This document shows positions 52,042-61,499 of a stretch of DNA of 64,000 nt, piece by piece. The notes under the pieces were generated by a model that was not told the DNA's origin, did not search any database, and saw only the letters and a program-made list of their open reading frames with translations. How positions within the stretch are numbered: the first letter of the stretch is position 1; each line of letters opens with the position of its first letter. Origin of the DNA: Rubrivivax gelatinosus (lineage in GTDB: Bacteria > Pseudomonadota > Gammaproteobacteria > Burkholderiales > Burkholderiaceae_C); the NCBI RefSeq assembly GCF_004340905.1, contig NZ_SLXD01000001.1, positions 248,001 through 312,000 of the forward strand, written 5' to 3'. Position numbers and translations under genes: made by a program.

Positions 52042-52683
52042 ATGCCCCGTTTCCAAGCTGACGATGAACCCCGCCGCCTGCCGCTGTCGGCGATGCTGCA
52101 GGCGCTCGCGCACGATGAATCACGTGAACGCATCGCCGTCGGCGACCTGCTGGCCGCACTCGGCGACCGCGCGCTGGCCGCGCTGCTCTTCGTCTTCGCC
52201 TTCCCCAACGTGCTGCCGACGCCGCCGGGCACCTCGGCAATCCTGGGCGCGCCGCTGATCTTCCTGGCAGCCCAGCTGGCCTTCGGGCTGAAGCCCTGGC
52301 TGCCGCGTGTCATCGCCTCGCGTTCGATGTCGCGCGCGGACTTCGTGCGCCTGATCACGCGCGTGGCGCCCTGGCTGGCGCGTGCCGAGCGCCTGCTCAG
52401 GCCACGCTGGAGCGCGCTGGCGGCGCCGCCGATGGAATACCTGATCGGCCTGGCCTGCCTGCTGCTGTCGCTGGTGCTGGTGCTGCCGGTGCCGCTGGGC
52501 AACATGCTGCCGGCGCTGGCGGTCAGCCTGTTCGCGCTCGGCGTGCTCGAGCGCGACGGCCTCTGGGTGATCGCCGGCGCCGCCACCTCGGTCGTCGCCG
52601 CGGTCGTCGTCTCCGGCGTCGTCTGGGCGATGGTGAAGGGCGCCGTCTACTTCATCACCCAGGTGCTGGGCCTGGGCGGCTGA
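52042..52683 (+). CDS. ExoD family membrane protein
   Basis: The 213-residue protein matches ExoD: ERIAVGDLLAALGDRALAALLFVFAFPNVLPTPPGTSAILG (about 29-70), GLKPWLPRVIASRSMSRADF and LLSLVLVLPVPLGNMLPALAVSLFALGVLERDGLW. It has four to five membrane helices. ExoD was named for exopolysaccharide synthesis and alkali sensitivity in rhizobia; its mechanism is unknown. It is divergent from hemP and convergent with fadD. Confidence 0.88.
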   Translation: MPRFQADDEPRRLPLSAMLQALAHDESRERIAVGDLLAALGDRALAALLFVFAFPNVLPTPPGTSAILGAPLIFLAAQLAFGLKPWLPRVIASRSMSRADFVRLITRVAPWLARAERLLRPRWSALAAPPMEYLIGLACLLLSLVLVLPVPLGNMLPALAVSLFALGVLERDGLWVIAGAATSVVAAVVVSGVVWAMVKGAVYFITQVLGLGG

Positions 52684-52684
52684 G

Positions 52685-54370
52685 TCAGGCGGCTTCGTCG
52701 GCCGCCGGCGGCGGCGCGTCGCGCAGGTCGCGGCGCAGGATCTTGCCGATGTTGGTGCGCGGCAGCGGCTGCGCACGGAACTCGACGTGGCGCGGCATCT
52801 TGTAGCCGGTCAGGTGCTGGCGGCAGTGCGCCAGCAGTTCGCGCTCGCTCAGCTCGGGGTCGTGGCGCACGACCACCACCTTGACCGCCTCGCCCGAACG
52901 TTCGTCGGGCACGCCCACCGCGGCGGCCTCCTGCACCCCGGGGTGCATCGCCAGCACGTCCTCGACCTCGTTCGGGAAGACCTTGAAGCCCGAGACGACG
53001 ATCATGTCCTTCTTGCGGTCGGTGATGCGGATGCTGCCGTCCTCGTCCATCGTGCCCATGTCGCCGGTGCGCAGCCAGCCGTCGGCGGTCAGGACCTCGG
53101 CGGTCTCCTCGGGCCGCTGCCAGTAGCCGCGCATCACCTGCGGGCCGCGCAGCCGGATCTCGCCGACGGCGCCCGGAGGCAGCACGCGGCCGTCGTCATC
53201 GGCGATGACGACGTCGGTGCTGGGGATGGGCATGCCGATCGTGCCGCTCCACTCGTGCACGTCGACCGGGTTGGCGATCGCCACCGGCGAAGCCTCGGTC
53301 AGGCCGTAGCCCTCGACCAGCGGCACGCGCGCGCGTTCGCGCCAGCGCTGGGCGACGACGTGCTGCACCGCCATGCCGCCGGCCACCGCGAGCTTGAGCC
53401 CGCCCAGGTCGACACGGGCGAAGCCCGGTGCGTCGAGCAGCGCGCGGTACAGCGTGTTGACACCGACGATGCCGGTGAACGGCACCGTCTGCAGCGTCTT
53501 CAGCATCTCGCCCATGTCGCGCGGGTTCGGGATCAGCACCAGCATGGCGCCCTTGCGCAAGAAGACGAAGGACGCCATCAGCGCGAACACGTGATACATC
53601 GGCAGCGGCAGCACGACGGTCTCGCGGCCGTCCTGCAGGTCGCGTGCGAGCCAGGCCGTGACCTGCAGCACGTTGGCCAGCACGTTGCCCTGCGTGAGCA
53701 TGGCGCCCTTGGCGACGCCCGTGGTGCCGCCGGTGTACTGCAGGAAGGCGAGGTCGTCGTGGCCCAGCGTCACCGGCGACAGCGGCCGGCGCCGGCCGGC
53801 GGCCAGCGCCTGGTTGAACGTCACCGCGCCCGGCAGGCGCCAGGCCGGCACCATCTTCTTCACGTGGCGCACGACGGCGTTGACGATCGTGCCCTTGAAG
53901 CCCAGCAGGTCGCCGGCGCCGGTGGTGACGATGGCGCGCAGCCGCGTCGCCGCCACCACCTGCTGCAGCTTGGCGGCGAAGTTCTCCAGCACGACGATGG
54001 CCGCGGCACCCGAGTCCTGCAGCTGGTGCTCCAGCTCGCGCGGCGTGTACAGCGGGTTGACGTTGACGACGACCAGCCCCGCGCGCAGCGCGCCCAGCAG
54101 CGCCACCGGGTACTGCATCAGGTTGGGCATCATCAGCGCGACACGCTCGCCGCGCGCCAGGCCGGCGTCGTGCTGCAGCCAGGCGGCGAAGGCGAGGCTC
54201 GCCTCGTCGAGCTGGCGGTAGCTCATCGTGCGCCCCATCGACCACAGCGCGGGCTGGTCGGCGAAGCGGGTGCAGGCATCGGCCATCGCGTCGACCAGCG
54301 ACGCATGGCGGCCGACGTCGATCTCCGACGGAATGCCGTCGGGATAGTGGGCGAGCCAGGGCTTGAACAT
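52685..54370 (-). CDS. fadD: long-chain fatty acid-CoA ligase
   Basis: This is a 561-residue adenylate-forming enzyme. It has the AMP-binding P-loop YTGGTTGVAKGAML, the VEGYGLTEASPV motif and TADGWLRTGDMGTMDEDGSI. The A8-like hinge DRKKDMIVVSGFKVFPNEVE follows, and the catalytic Lys sits near the C terminus in LPRTNIGKILRR. Order, length and the starting HYPDGIPSEID fit FadD. It activates fatty acids to acyl-CoA for beta-oxidation. The gene stands alone on the minus strand. Confidence 0.93.
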   Translation of the reverse strand: MFKPWLAHYPDGIPSEIDVGRHASLVDAMADACTRFADQPALWSMGRTMSYRQLDEASLAFAAWLQHDAGLARGERVALMMPNLMQYPVALLGALRAGLVVVNVNPLYTPRELEHQLQDSGAAAIVVLENFAAKLQQVVAATRLRAIVTTGAGDLLGFKGTIVNAVVRHVKKMVPAWRLPGAVTFNQALAAGRRRPLSPVTLGHDDLAFLQYTGGTTGVAKGAMLTQGNVLANVLQVTAWLARDLQDGRETVVLPLPMYHVFALMASFVFLRKGAMLVLIPNPRDMGEMLKTLQTVPFTGIVGVNTLYRALLDAPGFARVDLGGLKLAVAGGMAVQHVVAQRWRERARVPLVEGYGLTEASPVAIANPVDVHEWSGTIGMPIPSTDVVIADDDGRVLPPGAVGEIRLRGPQVMRGYWQRPEETAEVLTADGWLRTGDMGTMDEDGSIRITDRKKDMIVVSGFKVFPNEVEDVLAMHPGVQEAAAVGVPDERSGEAVKVVVVRHDPELSERELLAHCRQHLTGYKMPRHVEFRAQPLPRTNIGKILRRDLRDAPPPAADEAA

Positions 54371-54536
54371 GAGGCCGGCGATGGTCTCACAGCGCGTGCG
54401 CCGCGGGCGCCCGCGACGGCGACGGCCCCTGACCGAAGTCAAAACGCCGCACCGCGTCAGGGCATGCCTTGTCATGGTGCATTCACGGCGCTGCCATCTG
54501 GGCGGCGCAGCATCGACGGTCCTGGAGGCGAGCGCG

Positions 54537-55013
54537 ATGCTGATTTTCGTGAACACCGAGTGCCTGGTGAACCATGCCGACGACGGGCACGGCGGCCTGC
54601 CCGGCTTCGAGGCCGTGCTGCACGCCTGGCCGCAGCTGCGCGTGGTGCTGGCCGACGAGCGCCGCCACTGGACGACGATCGAGCGCCTGCGCGCGCCGTT
54701 CAGCGCGCCGCTGCATGCGCGCATCCTCGGCACGACGCCGATCTACGGCGCGCTGGCGCAGTCGCGCCCGGGGCGGGAGGACGAGATCCTCGACTGGCTG
54801 CGCCAGGCCGACGCCGAGGAGGCCGACTGGCTGGCCGTCGACGACCGCAGCGACGAATTCCACGCCCACGCGCACCGGCTGCTGCCCTGTCGCCGTTTCG
54901 GCGCCGCCGAAGCCGATGAGCTGCACGCCCGGCTGCAGCGGCGCTCGCTGCGCCGCGAGGCCGTGGTGCGGTCGATCGTGCCGCTGCGTCCGGCGGCTTC
55001 GCTCGGCGCCTGA
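54537..55013 (+). CDS. HAD-like (SAK type) protein with degenerate catalytic motif
   Basis: The 158-residue protein starts MLIFVNTECLVNHAD, where HAD_SAK-type proteins have FLDFDGVL; both Asp are replaced (N, E). Later segments fit the family: LHAWPQLRVVLADERRHW, WTTIERLRAPFSAPLHARILG, REDEILDWLRQ and WLAVDDRSDEF. It is therefore probably a catalytically dead relative. The ATG at 54537 follows GGAGG. Function is unknown. Confidence 0.65.
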   Translation: MLIFVNTECLVNHADDGHGGLPGFEAVLHAWPQLRVVLADERRHWTTIERLRAPFSAPLHARILGTTPIYGALAQSRPGREDEILDWLRQADAEEADWLAVDDRSDEFHAHAHRLLPCRRFGAAEADELHARLQRRSLRREAVVRSIVPLRPAASLGA

Positions 55014-55079
55014 ATTCCTGCGGCGGTGGCGCCGCCACCGCGGTGCGCGGACAATGCGCGCCTTCACGAGGACATGGGC

Positions 55080-55379
55080 ATGGACCAAGAATTCCTGGAC
55101 GGCATCGCCGAGCAGTTCGCCGACATTCCGATGGACGAGCTGATCAGCGGCCCGCTGATCGCCGACTGCGAGCCCGCACTGAAGGCCGAGCTGGCCCGGG
55201 CGCGCTACATCCGCTTCGCCGGCTTCGCGATCGACGCCGACGGCGGCCTGCCGCAGGTGAAGTTCGAGTGGCAGCGCGCCGACGCCGAGGCGCCCGAGAT
55301 CCTGCAGGTGCCACTGCCCGGCACGACGCCGGAAGACCTCAGCGAGACCATCGCCCGCGAAGGCGGCGGCTCGCTCTGA
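55080..55379 (+). CDS. small DUF2589-like protein
   Basis: The 99-residue protein has IPMDELISGPLIADCEPALKAELARARYIRFAGF, close to the DUF2589 N terminus (ELIGGPLxAxxxAQ...). It is acidic and has a beta-rich end. The ATG at 55080 is chosen because GAGG lies 8 bp upstream; the ATG at 55074 is too close. It precedes slyX by 5 bp, so the two are likely co-transcribed. Function is unknown. Confidence 0.6.
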   Translation: MDQEFLDGIAEQFADIPMDELISGPLIADCEPALKAELARARYIRFAGFAIDADGGLPQVKFEWQRADAEAPEILQVPLPGTTPEDLSETIAREGGGSL

Positions 55380-55384
55380 CACGC

Positions 55385-55627
55385 ATGGCCACGACCAGCC
55401 GCGCCCGGGCCGAGGAAGAGGCGCGTGTCCAGCGCCGGCTCGAGGACCTGGAGGTCAAGCTCGCCTTCACCGAGGACCTGCTGGAGAAGCTGGACGCCGT
55501 CGTCGTGCGCCAGCAGCAGCAGATCGACCTGCTGACCCAGAAGCTGGTCGATCTCAAGCGCCAGGGCGCGGCGGCCGAGCCGGCGACCTGGCGCAGCCTG
55601 CGGGAAGAACTGCCACCGCATTACTAG
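55385..55627 (+). CDS. slyX: SlyX family protein
   Basis: This 80-residue coiled-coil protein matches SlyX: RLEDLEVKLAFTEDLLEKLDAVVVRQQQQIDLLTQKL and the hallmark C terminus EELPPHY. SlyX is widespread in proteobacteria and its function is unknown. It lies 5 bp downstream of the DUF2589-like gene. A long inverted repeat immediately follows its stop. Confidence 0.9.
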   Translation: MATTSRARAEEEARVQRRLEDLEVKLAFTEDLLEKLDAVVVRQQQQIDLLTQKLVDLKRQGAAAEPATWRSLREELPPHY

Positions 55628-55661
55628 GAGTCCGCGCGGCAGAAGCCGCGCCGCCTCCTAG
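55624..55661. terminator. bidirectional terminator-like inverted repeat
   Basis: CTAGGAG and CTCCTAG bound a GC-rich stem (CGCGCGGC / GCCGCG) with an AGAA loop. It begins at the slyX stop codon and lies 18 bases from the stop of the convergent receptor gene, so it could end both transcripts. It lacks a T-tract. Confidence 0.6.
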
Positions 55662-55678
55662 CCGGCCGCCCTTGCCCG

Positions 55679-57823
55679 CTACCAGCGGTACGAGGCCGTC
55701 ATGACGAGCTCGCGCTGGGTGCCGTACCAGCAGTCGCCGCGCGCCAGGCAGGCGGCGAAATAGGTCTTGTCGGCGAGGTTGGTGACGTTGAGCGCGAAGG
55801 CCCAGCGCTGGATGTCCCAGCCCAGCATCGCGTCCATCACCGTCACCGGGGCGGTGCGCAGCGTGTCGTAGCCGTCCCAGGCCGGGCCGATGTGGCGCAC
55901 GCCGAAGCCGGCGCGCACACGCGGCAGGCCGTAGGCGTCCAGCCGGTGCACGGCCCACAGCGAGCCGGTGTTCTCCGGCACGTTGGCCAGGCGCGCGCCG
56001 GTCTCGGTGTCTTCGCTGCGGGTGCGCGTCCAGGCGGCGATCAGCTGCCAGGCGGCGAGGTCGGCGCGCAGTTCGAGCTCGGTGCCGCGCACCTCGACGT
56101 CGCCCAACTGGCGCGTCGTGCCCGGCGTGTCGCCGTCCTCGACGCGGCCGCTCTCCTTGAGGCGGAACATCGCCGCGCTGGCGGTCAGCGGCAGCGTCGC
56201 CGGCTGCCACTTCAGGCCGGCCTCTAACTGCTTGCCGCGCAGCGGCTGGAAGGCCGAGCCGGTCTCGCTGGCACCCTGGGGCTCGAAGGACTCGGCGTAG
56301 CTGAGGTAGGGCGAGACGCCGCCGTCGGCGAGGTAGACCGCGCCGACGCTGCGGCTGGTGGCGTTGACCTTCAGGTCCTCGCTGCCTTCGGCCAGCGTCT
56401 TGGTGCGGTCGTGGCGGATGCTGCCGGTGAGCACCCAGCGCGCGCCGATCTTCATCTGGTCCTGCAGCACCACGCCCCACTGGTCGGTGCCGCTGGAGCC
56501 GGTGTAGGTCGGGTCGGCATTGGCACGCGTCAGCGTCGGCGGCGTCCACTGGCCGTAGGTCGGCGTGTAGACGTCCAGCGCCGTGGCAGAGCCGGTCCAG
56601 TACAGCCGGTCGGCGCGCTGGCGCATCGTGTCGACGCCGGCCAGCAGCGTGTGCTGCACGCTGCCGGTCGCGAGCTTGCCGGTGACGAACAGGTCGGCGT
56701 TGGTGATGCCGCCCGAGTCGTCGCTGGCGTACCAGGTGCGGTTCAGCGAGCGGCCGTCTTCCAGGTAGCCTTCCCAGTAGTTGGCGTAGAGGCTGCGGTG
56801 CTTGCCTTCCACGACGTCACGGCGCAGGCGCTGGCTCAGCGTCCAGCCGGGCGCCAGCTCGTGCTCGAGCTCCCAGCCGAAGCGCCAGCGGTGGCCGCCG
56901 TAGGTGTCCCAGCCCGGTTCGCTGACGAAACGCTCGACCGGGATCTTGCCGTTCGGGCCGTCGTAGAGCGTGCCTTCGAGCGGGAAGAAACCTTCGGTGC
57001 TGCCGCTCTCGTCCTTCTGGTACTGGGCATAGACCCACAGCCGGGTGTCGGGCGTGAGCTTCCAGTCGATCGACGGCGCGAACAGCGTGCGCTCGATGTC
57101 GGCGTACTCGACCTGGGTGCCGCTGTCGCGGTGCAGCGCGAGCAGGCGCCAGGCCAGGCGGCCGTCGTCGCCGAAGCTGCCGTTCAGATCGGCGGCGACC
57201 TGCTGGTGCTCGTGGTTGCCCAGCTGCACCGAGACCTCGTTGCCGGCCTCGGGCTGCGGGCGCTTGCTGACCAGGTTGACGACGCCGCCGGGGCCGTTCT
57301 GGCCGGCCATCACCGAGGCCGGGCCGCGCAGCACCTCGACGCGCTCGAAGGCATAGGGCTCGTCGCGCACGACGCCGTACCAGTTGGTCAGCGGGCGGCG
57401 CAGGCCGTCCAGCAGCGTCGAGCCCTGGCTGCCGCCGCGCAGCTCGAACCAGTCGCCGCGGTTGTCCAGGCCGTAGACGTCGGCATTGACGCCGGGCGTG
57501 TAGCGCAGCACCTCCTGCATCGTCTGCGCGTTCTGGTCGCGGATCTGCTCGGCGCTGATGACGCTGATCGACTGCGGGATCTCGTTGAGCGGCGTGTCGG
57601 TGCGCGTGGCCGTGGCGCTGCGGCGGGCGGTGTAGCCCGAGACCGGCGAGGTGGCGGTCTCGACGCGGCCGCTGGCCTTGATCGCCGGCAGCGTCGCGGC
57701 TTCGGGCTCGGAGGCGGCGGTGGCCGCGGGTTCGGCGGTCTGAGCCTGGGCCTGCAGCGCCAGCAAGGCGGCTGCCGCGAGCAAGGCCAGGCGCGGGGAA
57801 CGGGAGGAGAAGGTCGTGGGCAT
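55679..57823 (-). CDS. TonB-dependent siderophore receptor
   Basis: The 714-residue protein has a signal peptide (ending QAQAQ), then a plug domain with TDTPLNEIPQSISVISAEQIRDQ, MQEVLRYTPGVNAD, ERVEVLRGPASVMAG and GPGGVVNLVSKRP, the pattern of ferric-siderophore receptors such as FhuE/FpvA. It lacks the long N-terminal signalling domain. The barrel ends LVMTASYRW. The upstream Fur box and the adjoining exporter-fold ABC genes point to siderophore uptake. The siderophore cannot be named. Confidence 0.93.
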   Translation of the reverse strand: MPTTFSSRSPRLALLAAAALLALQAQAQTAEPAATAASEPEAATLPAIKASGRVETATSPVSGYTARRSATATRTDTPLNEIPQSISVISAEQIRDQNAQTMQEVLRYTPGVNADVYGLDNRGDWFELRGGSQGSTLLDGLRRPLTNWYGVVRDEPYAFERVEVLRGPASVMAGQNGPGGVVNLVSKRPQPEAGNEVSVQLGNHEHQQVAADLNGSFGDDGRLAWRLLALHRDSGTQVEYADIERTLFAPSIDWKLTPDTRLWVYAQYQKDESGSTEGFFPLEGTLYDGPNGKIPVERFVSEPGWDTYGGHRWRFGWELEHELAPGWTLSQRLRRDVVEGKHRSLYANYWEGYLEDGRSLNRTWYASDDSGGITNADLFVTGKLATGSVQHTLLAGVDTMRQRADRLYWTGSATALDVYTPTYGQWTPPTLTRANADPTYTGSSGTDQWGVVLQDQMKIGARWVLTGSIRHDRTKTLAEGSEDLKVNATSRSVGAVYLADGGVSPYLSYAESFEPQGASETGSAFQPLRGKQLEAGLKWQPATLPLTASAAMFRLKESGRVEDGDTPGTTRQLGDVEVRGTELELRADLAAWQLIAAWTRTRSEDTETGARLANVPENTGSLWAVHRLDAYGLPRVRAGFGVRHIGPAWDGYDTLRTAPVTVMDAMLGWDIQRWAFALNVTNLADKTYFAACLARGDCWYGTQRELVMTASYRW

Positions 57824-57860
57824 CGGTTCGGACGGTCTCGCCTCGATCAGGCGGCGGCGA

Positions 57861-57889
57861 ACTGTAATGCGACTGCTTCGCATTTGCGA
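57861..57889 (-). promoter_or_regulatory. Fur box of siderophore receptor gene
   Basis: A 19-bp dyad AATGCGA-CTGCT-TCGCATT (57866-57884) lies about 40 bp upstream of the receptor start. The adjoining ACTGTA (57861-57866) gives the same minus-strand -10 (TACAGT) as the hemP promoter. The -35 is not clear. Iron repression by Fur is expected. Confidence 0.75.
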
Positions 57890-57942
57890 ATGCGCACCAT
57901 GACAGCATGTACCTTGTCGCGCCGCCGCGACAGCGCCCGGGT

Positions 57943-59721
57943 TCAGGCCGCGCCGACGTGCCAGGCCTTGACCTGCTGCTGCGCCTGCCACATCGCGCGG
58001 TAGCGGCCGGGCACGGCCAGCAGCTCGTCGTGGCGGCCCTGCTGCACCAGCCGGCCCTCGTCGAGCACCAGGATGCGGTCGGCCGCAGCGATGGTCGACA
58101 GCCGGTGGGCGATGACGATGACGCTGCGCTCGCGCACCAGATGGTCGATGGCGCGCTGCACGGCGAGCTCGCTCTCGGTGTCCAGCGCCGCGGTCGGCTC
58201 GTCGAGCACGACGATCGGCGCGTCCTTCAGCAGCGCACGCGCGATCGAGATGCGCTGGCGCTCGCCGCCGGACAGGCGCGCGCCGATCTCGCCCAGCCGC
58301 GTCTGCCAGCCCTGCGGCAGGCGCTCGATGAAGTCCAGGCACTGCGCCGCGCGCGCCGCGGCGCGCACCTCCTCGTCGCCGGCCTCGGGCCGCGCCATGC
58401 GGATGTTGGCGAGCACGGTGTCGTCGAACAGGTAGACGTCCTGGAACACCACCGAGACCTGCGCGTTCAGCGTCTCGGCGGGAATGGCGCGCAGGTCCAC
58501 GCCGCCCAGCAGGATGCGGCCCTGCTGCGGGTCGGCGTGGCGCAGCAGCAGCCGCAGCAGCGTCGACTTGCCCGAGCCCGAAGGGCCGACGACGGCCGTC
58601 ATGCTGCGCTCGGGCAGCACGACGTCGACGCCGCGCAGCACCGGCGTGCCGTCCGGATAGGCGAAGCCCACACCCTCCAGCCGCAGCTCGTGGCCCTGGG
58701 GCCGCCGCTGTGGCTGCTGCTGCGGCAGCGGCTGCACCGCCATCAGCGCGTCGATGCGCTCCAGCGCGGCCTCGATCAGCTCGAAGATCGCGGTGTAGGC
58801 GACGAAGTCCGACAGCGGCCCGGCGAAACGCACGACCAGCACCAGCGTCGCGGCCAGCAGCGCCAGGTCCAGCGTGCCGGCGGCCACCCAGGCGGCGCCG
58901 GCCGCCGCGATCGCCAGCAGGCCGAGTTCGACGACGCTGGCGATGAGCACGTTGGGCTTGCTGCCCTTGCGCTGGCCCAGGGTCTGCAGCCGTTCCAACT
59001 CGGCGAAGCCGGCGCACAGCGCCGTCGCGCGCTCGCCGTCGCAGCAGGCGGCGCGCAGCGCGGGCAGACCCTGCATGTACTCCAGCGTGTCGGCGGCGCT
59101 GCGCGCGTGCGCGGCGCCCAGCGCGCGCATGCCGCGGCCGAAGGCCGGCCGGCGCCAGCGGTACAGCGGCACGATCGCCGGGAACACCAGCAGCAGCGCC
59201 AGCGCCAGCCGCCAGTCGAAGGCGAAGACCGCCAGCGCCGCGGCCAGCGGCGTGACCAGCGCGACGGCGACCAGGTTGACGATGGTCAGCGTGTAGTTCA
59301 GGTTCTCGTCGACGTTGCCCAGCAGCATCGCGTGGACCTCGCCGCTGCGCCGGTCCTGCAGCTGCAGCAGCGGCATGCGGCGCAGCTGCTCGCCCAGCCG
59401 GGTGCGCAGCTCGTGCGTCGTCAGCGCCATGCGGCCGTCGTAGTCGAAGCCCTGGGCCCGCCAGCGCAGCGCCGTCGACGCCAGCCCCAGCGCCGCCATC
59501 GCGCCCAGCCAGCCCCAGGCGGCGCGCGCATCGCCCCGCGTCAGCAGCGCCTGCAGCAGCGGGTAGGCGCAGGCCAGCGCCAGCCCCTGCAGCGCCGCGG
59601 CGGCCACCAGCCCGGCAAGGCTGGCGCGCAGCGCCGGCGCCTGCGCCCCGGCGCTGCGCAGCAGCTGGCGGTAGGTGTCGATCCAGGGCGTGGGCCGCAG
59701 CCCGGCGTGTGCGGAACTCAT
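57943..59721 (-). CDS. ABC exporter-fold transporter, siderophore type (YbtQ/IrtB-like)
   Basis: The 592-residue protein fuses a six-helix membrane domain (about 30-320) to an ATPase domain. The ATPase has Walker A GPSGSGKST, Q-loop VFQDVYLFDD, signature [16 protein letters not shown], Walker B IVVLDEPTAALD and H-loop IAHRLS. Such half-size transporters work as heterodimers; the partner is the coupled gene upstream (4-bp overlap). Pairs of this type next to receptors (YbtPQ, IrtAB) import ferric siderophores despite an exporter fold. Confidence 0.88.
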   Translation of the reverse strand: MSSAHAGLRPTPWIDTYRQLLRSAGAQAPALRASLAGLVAAAALQGLALACAYPLLQALLTRGDARAAWGWLGAMAALGLASTALRWRAQGFDYDGRMALTTHELRTRLGEQLRRMPLLQLQDRRSGEVHAMLLGNVDENLNYTLTIVNLVAVALVTPLAAALAVFAFDWRLALALLLVFPAIVPLYRWRRPAFGRGMRALGAAHARSAADTLEYMQGLPALRAACCDGERATALCAGFAELERLQTLGQRKGSKPNVLIASVVELGLLAIAAAGAAWVAAGTLDLALLAATLVLVVRFAGPLSDFVAYTAIFELIEAALERIDALMAVQPLPQQQPQRRPQGHELRLEGVGFAYPDGTPVLRGVDVVLPERSMTAVVGPSGSGKSTLLRLLLRHADPQQGRILLGGVDLRAIPAETLNAQVSVVFQDVYLFDDTVLANIRMARPEAGDEEVRAAARAAQCLDFIERLPQGWQTRLGEIGARLSGGERQRISIARALLKDAPIVVLDEPTAALDTESELAVQRAIDHLVRERSVIVIAHRLSTIAAADRILVLDEGRLVQQGRHDELLAVPGRYRAMWQAQQQVKAWHVGAA

Positions 59722-61499
59722 CGTGCGCCCTCCCCGGCCGCGTGGCCGGTGCGCAGCGCCCAGTGCTGGGCGCGCTCGTGGTGCTGCCAGAGACGGGCAT
59801 AGAGCCCGGCGCGCGGCAGCAGTTCGTCGTGACGGCCGGCCTCGACGAGGCGGCCGCGGTCGAAGACCAGGATCTGGTCGGCATCGCGGATCGTCGCCAG
59901 CCGGTGCGCGACCATGATCACCGTGCGCCCGCGCATCAGCGCCGACAGCGCCTGCACGATCGCCGCCTCGTTCTCCGGGTCGGCGAAGGCCGTGGCCTCG
60001 TCGAGCACCAGGATCGGCCGGTCCTGCAGGATGGCGCGCGCGATCGTCAGCCGCTGGCGCTGGCCGCCGGACAGGAAGACGCCGCGTTCGCCGACCGGCG
60101 TGTCGTAGCCCTGCGGCAGCGCGGCGACGAAGTCGTGCGCCTGCGCCGCGCGCGCGGCCGCCTGCACCTGGTCGGGCGTGGCCTCGGGCCGGCCCAGGCG
60201 GATGTTGTCGGCCACGCTGCCGGCGAACAGGAAGGCGTCCTGGAAGACGAAGGCCACCTGGGCCATCAGCGCCTGCGGCGTCATCTCGCGCACGTCGACG
60301 CCGCCGACACGCACCGCGCCGCGCTGCACGTCCCAGAAGCGCGGGATCAGCCGCGCGACCGTCGTCTTGCCGGCCCCCGAGGGACCGACGAGCGCCGTCA
60401 CGCTGCCCGGCGCGACACGGAAGCTCACCGCCTCCAGCGCCGCCGCCGACGCCGTGTCGTAGGCGAAGCACACGCCGTCGAACTCGACGCTCGCGTCCTG
60501 CGGCACCCGGCCCGTGGCCGGCAGCGGCAGCGGCGCCAGCGCCAGCACCTGGTGGATGCGGTCGACGCTGAGCCTGGCCTTGTCGACCAGGTGCATCAGC
60601 GACATCAGCGGCATCAGCGCCTCGGCCATGCCGGTGCCCAGCAGCAGCAGCGCCAGCCAGCGTTCGAAGCTCAGGTCCGGCCACAGCCACAGCCCGAGCG
60701 CGAACAGCGCCAGCAGCGTCGGCAGCGGCCCCAGCACGGCGAGCGCGAAACGTGCGCTGAAGCCGGCGGCGCGGTACCAGTCGGTCAGCATCGCCAGGTA
60801 GGCGGCCAGCGCCCGCTCGTAGCGGCCGAAGGTGGCACGCCCGGTGTCGAAGCTGCGCACCACGGGCATCGCCTGCACGAACTCGACGACCGCGGCGCCG
60901 ACCTGCTCGCGCGCGGCGTGATAGCGGCGCGACATCTCGCCGCGCCCGCGCATCGCCAGCGACATCACCGCGACGCCGAAGACCAGCACCGCCAGCGCGC
61001 CCAGCGCCAGGCGCCAGTCCAGCAGCAGCAGCGCCAGCAGCGTCGCCACCGGCGCGACGTAGGCGCGCGCATACAGCGGCGTGCTGTCGGCGACGAAGAC
61101 GTGCAGCGCCTTGACGTCGTCCTGCACCACCTTGGCCAGCGCGCTCGGGCCCAGGCGCTGCACCTCGCCCAGCGGCAGCCGCGCGACGTGCTCGGCCAGC
61201 CGCGTGCGCAGCAGCGTCTCCAGGCGGAACGCGGCGTAGTGCGAGCGGTTGAAGGCGTGCAGCCGCAGCACGTAGGCACCGACGGTGCAGACGGCGGCCG
61301 CCAGCAGCGGGCCGGCGGGCCAGTGGCCGGGCGCGTGCAGCAGCGCCTGCACGGCCAGCGCCAGCGCCGCCAGCGCCGCCATGCCCAGCAGCACGCTGGC
61401 CGCGGCGACGGCCATCGCGGCGTGGATGCGCCCGCGCACCGGGTCCATGATCGCCCACGCGGCGCGCGCGCCGCTGGCGGTTTCGGGGCTCTCGTTCAT
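59718..61499 (-). CDS. ABC exporter-fold transporter, siderophore type (YbtP/IrtA-like)
   Basis: The 593-residue half-transporter has an N-terminal membrane domain (about 20-320) and an ATPase domain. The ATPase has Walker A GPSGAGKTT, Q-loop VFQDAFLFAG, signature LSGGQRQRLTIARAIL, Walker B LVLDEATAFADPENE and H-loop VAHRLA. ATAFADPENE, with its Ala-Phe-Ala-Asp, is typical of the siderophore-linked YbtP/IrtA branch. It overlaps both neighbours by four bases (MFS gene upstream, second ABC gene downstream). Confidence 0.9.
   Translation of the reverse strand: MNESPETASGARAAWAIMDPVRGRIHAAMAVAAASVLLGMAALAALALAVQALLHAPGHWPAGPLLAAAVCTVGAYVLRLHAFNRSHYAAFRLETLLRTRLAEHVARLPLGEVQRLGPSALAKVVQDDVKALHVFVADSTPLYARAYVAPVATLLALLLLDWRLALGALAVLVFGVAVMSLAMRGRGEMSRRYHAAREQVGAAVVEFVQAMPVVRSFDTGRATFGRYERALAAYLAMLTDWYRAAGFSARFALAVLGPLPTLLALFALGLWLWPDLSFERWLALLLLGTGMAEALMPLMSLMHLVDKARLSVDRIHQVLALAPLPLPATGRVPQDASVEFDGVCFAYDTASAAALEAVSFRVAPGSVTALVGPSGAGKTTVARLIPRFWDVQRGAVRVGGVDVREMTPQALMAQVAFVFQDAFLFAGSVADNIRLGRPEATPDQVQAAARAAQAHDFVAALPQGYDTPVGERGVFLSGGQRQRLTIARAILQDRPILVLDEATAFADPENEAAIVQALSALMRGRTVIMVAHRLATIRDADQILVFDRGRLVEAGRHDELLPRAGLYARLWQHHERAQHWALRTGHAAGEGAR

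Noticed and set aside
52787..54919. 710-residue plus-strand frame opposite fadD
   Set aside because: It is antisense to a complete acyl-CoA ligase, His/Arg/Gln-rich and without recognisable domains.
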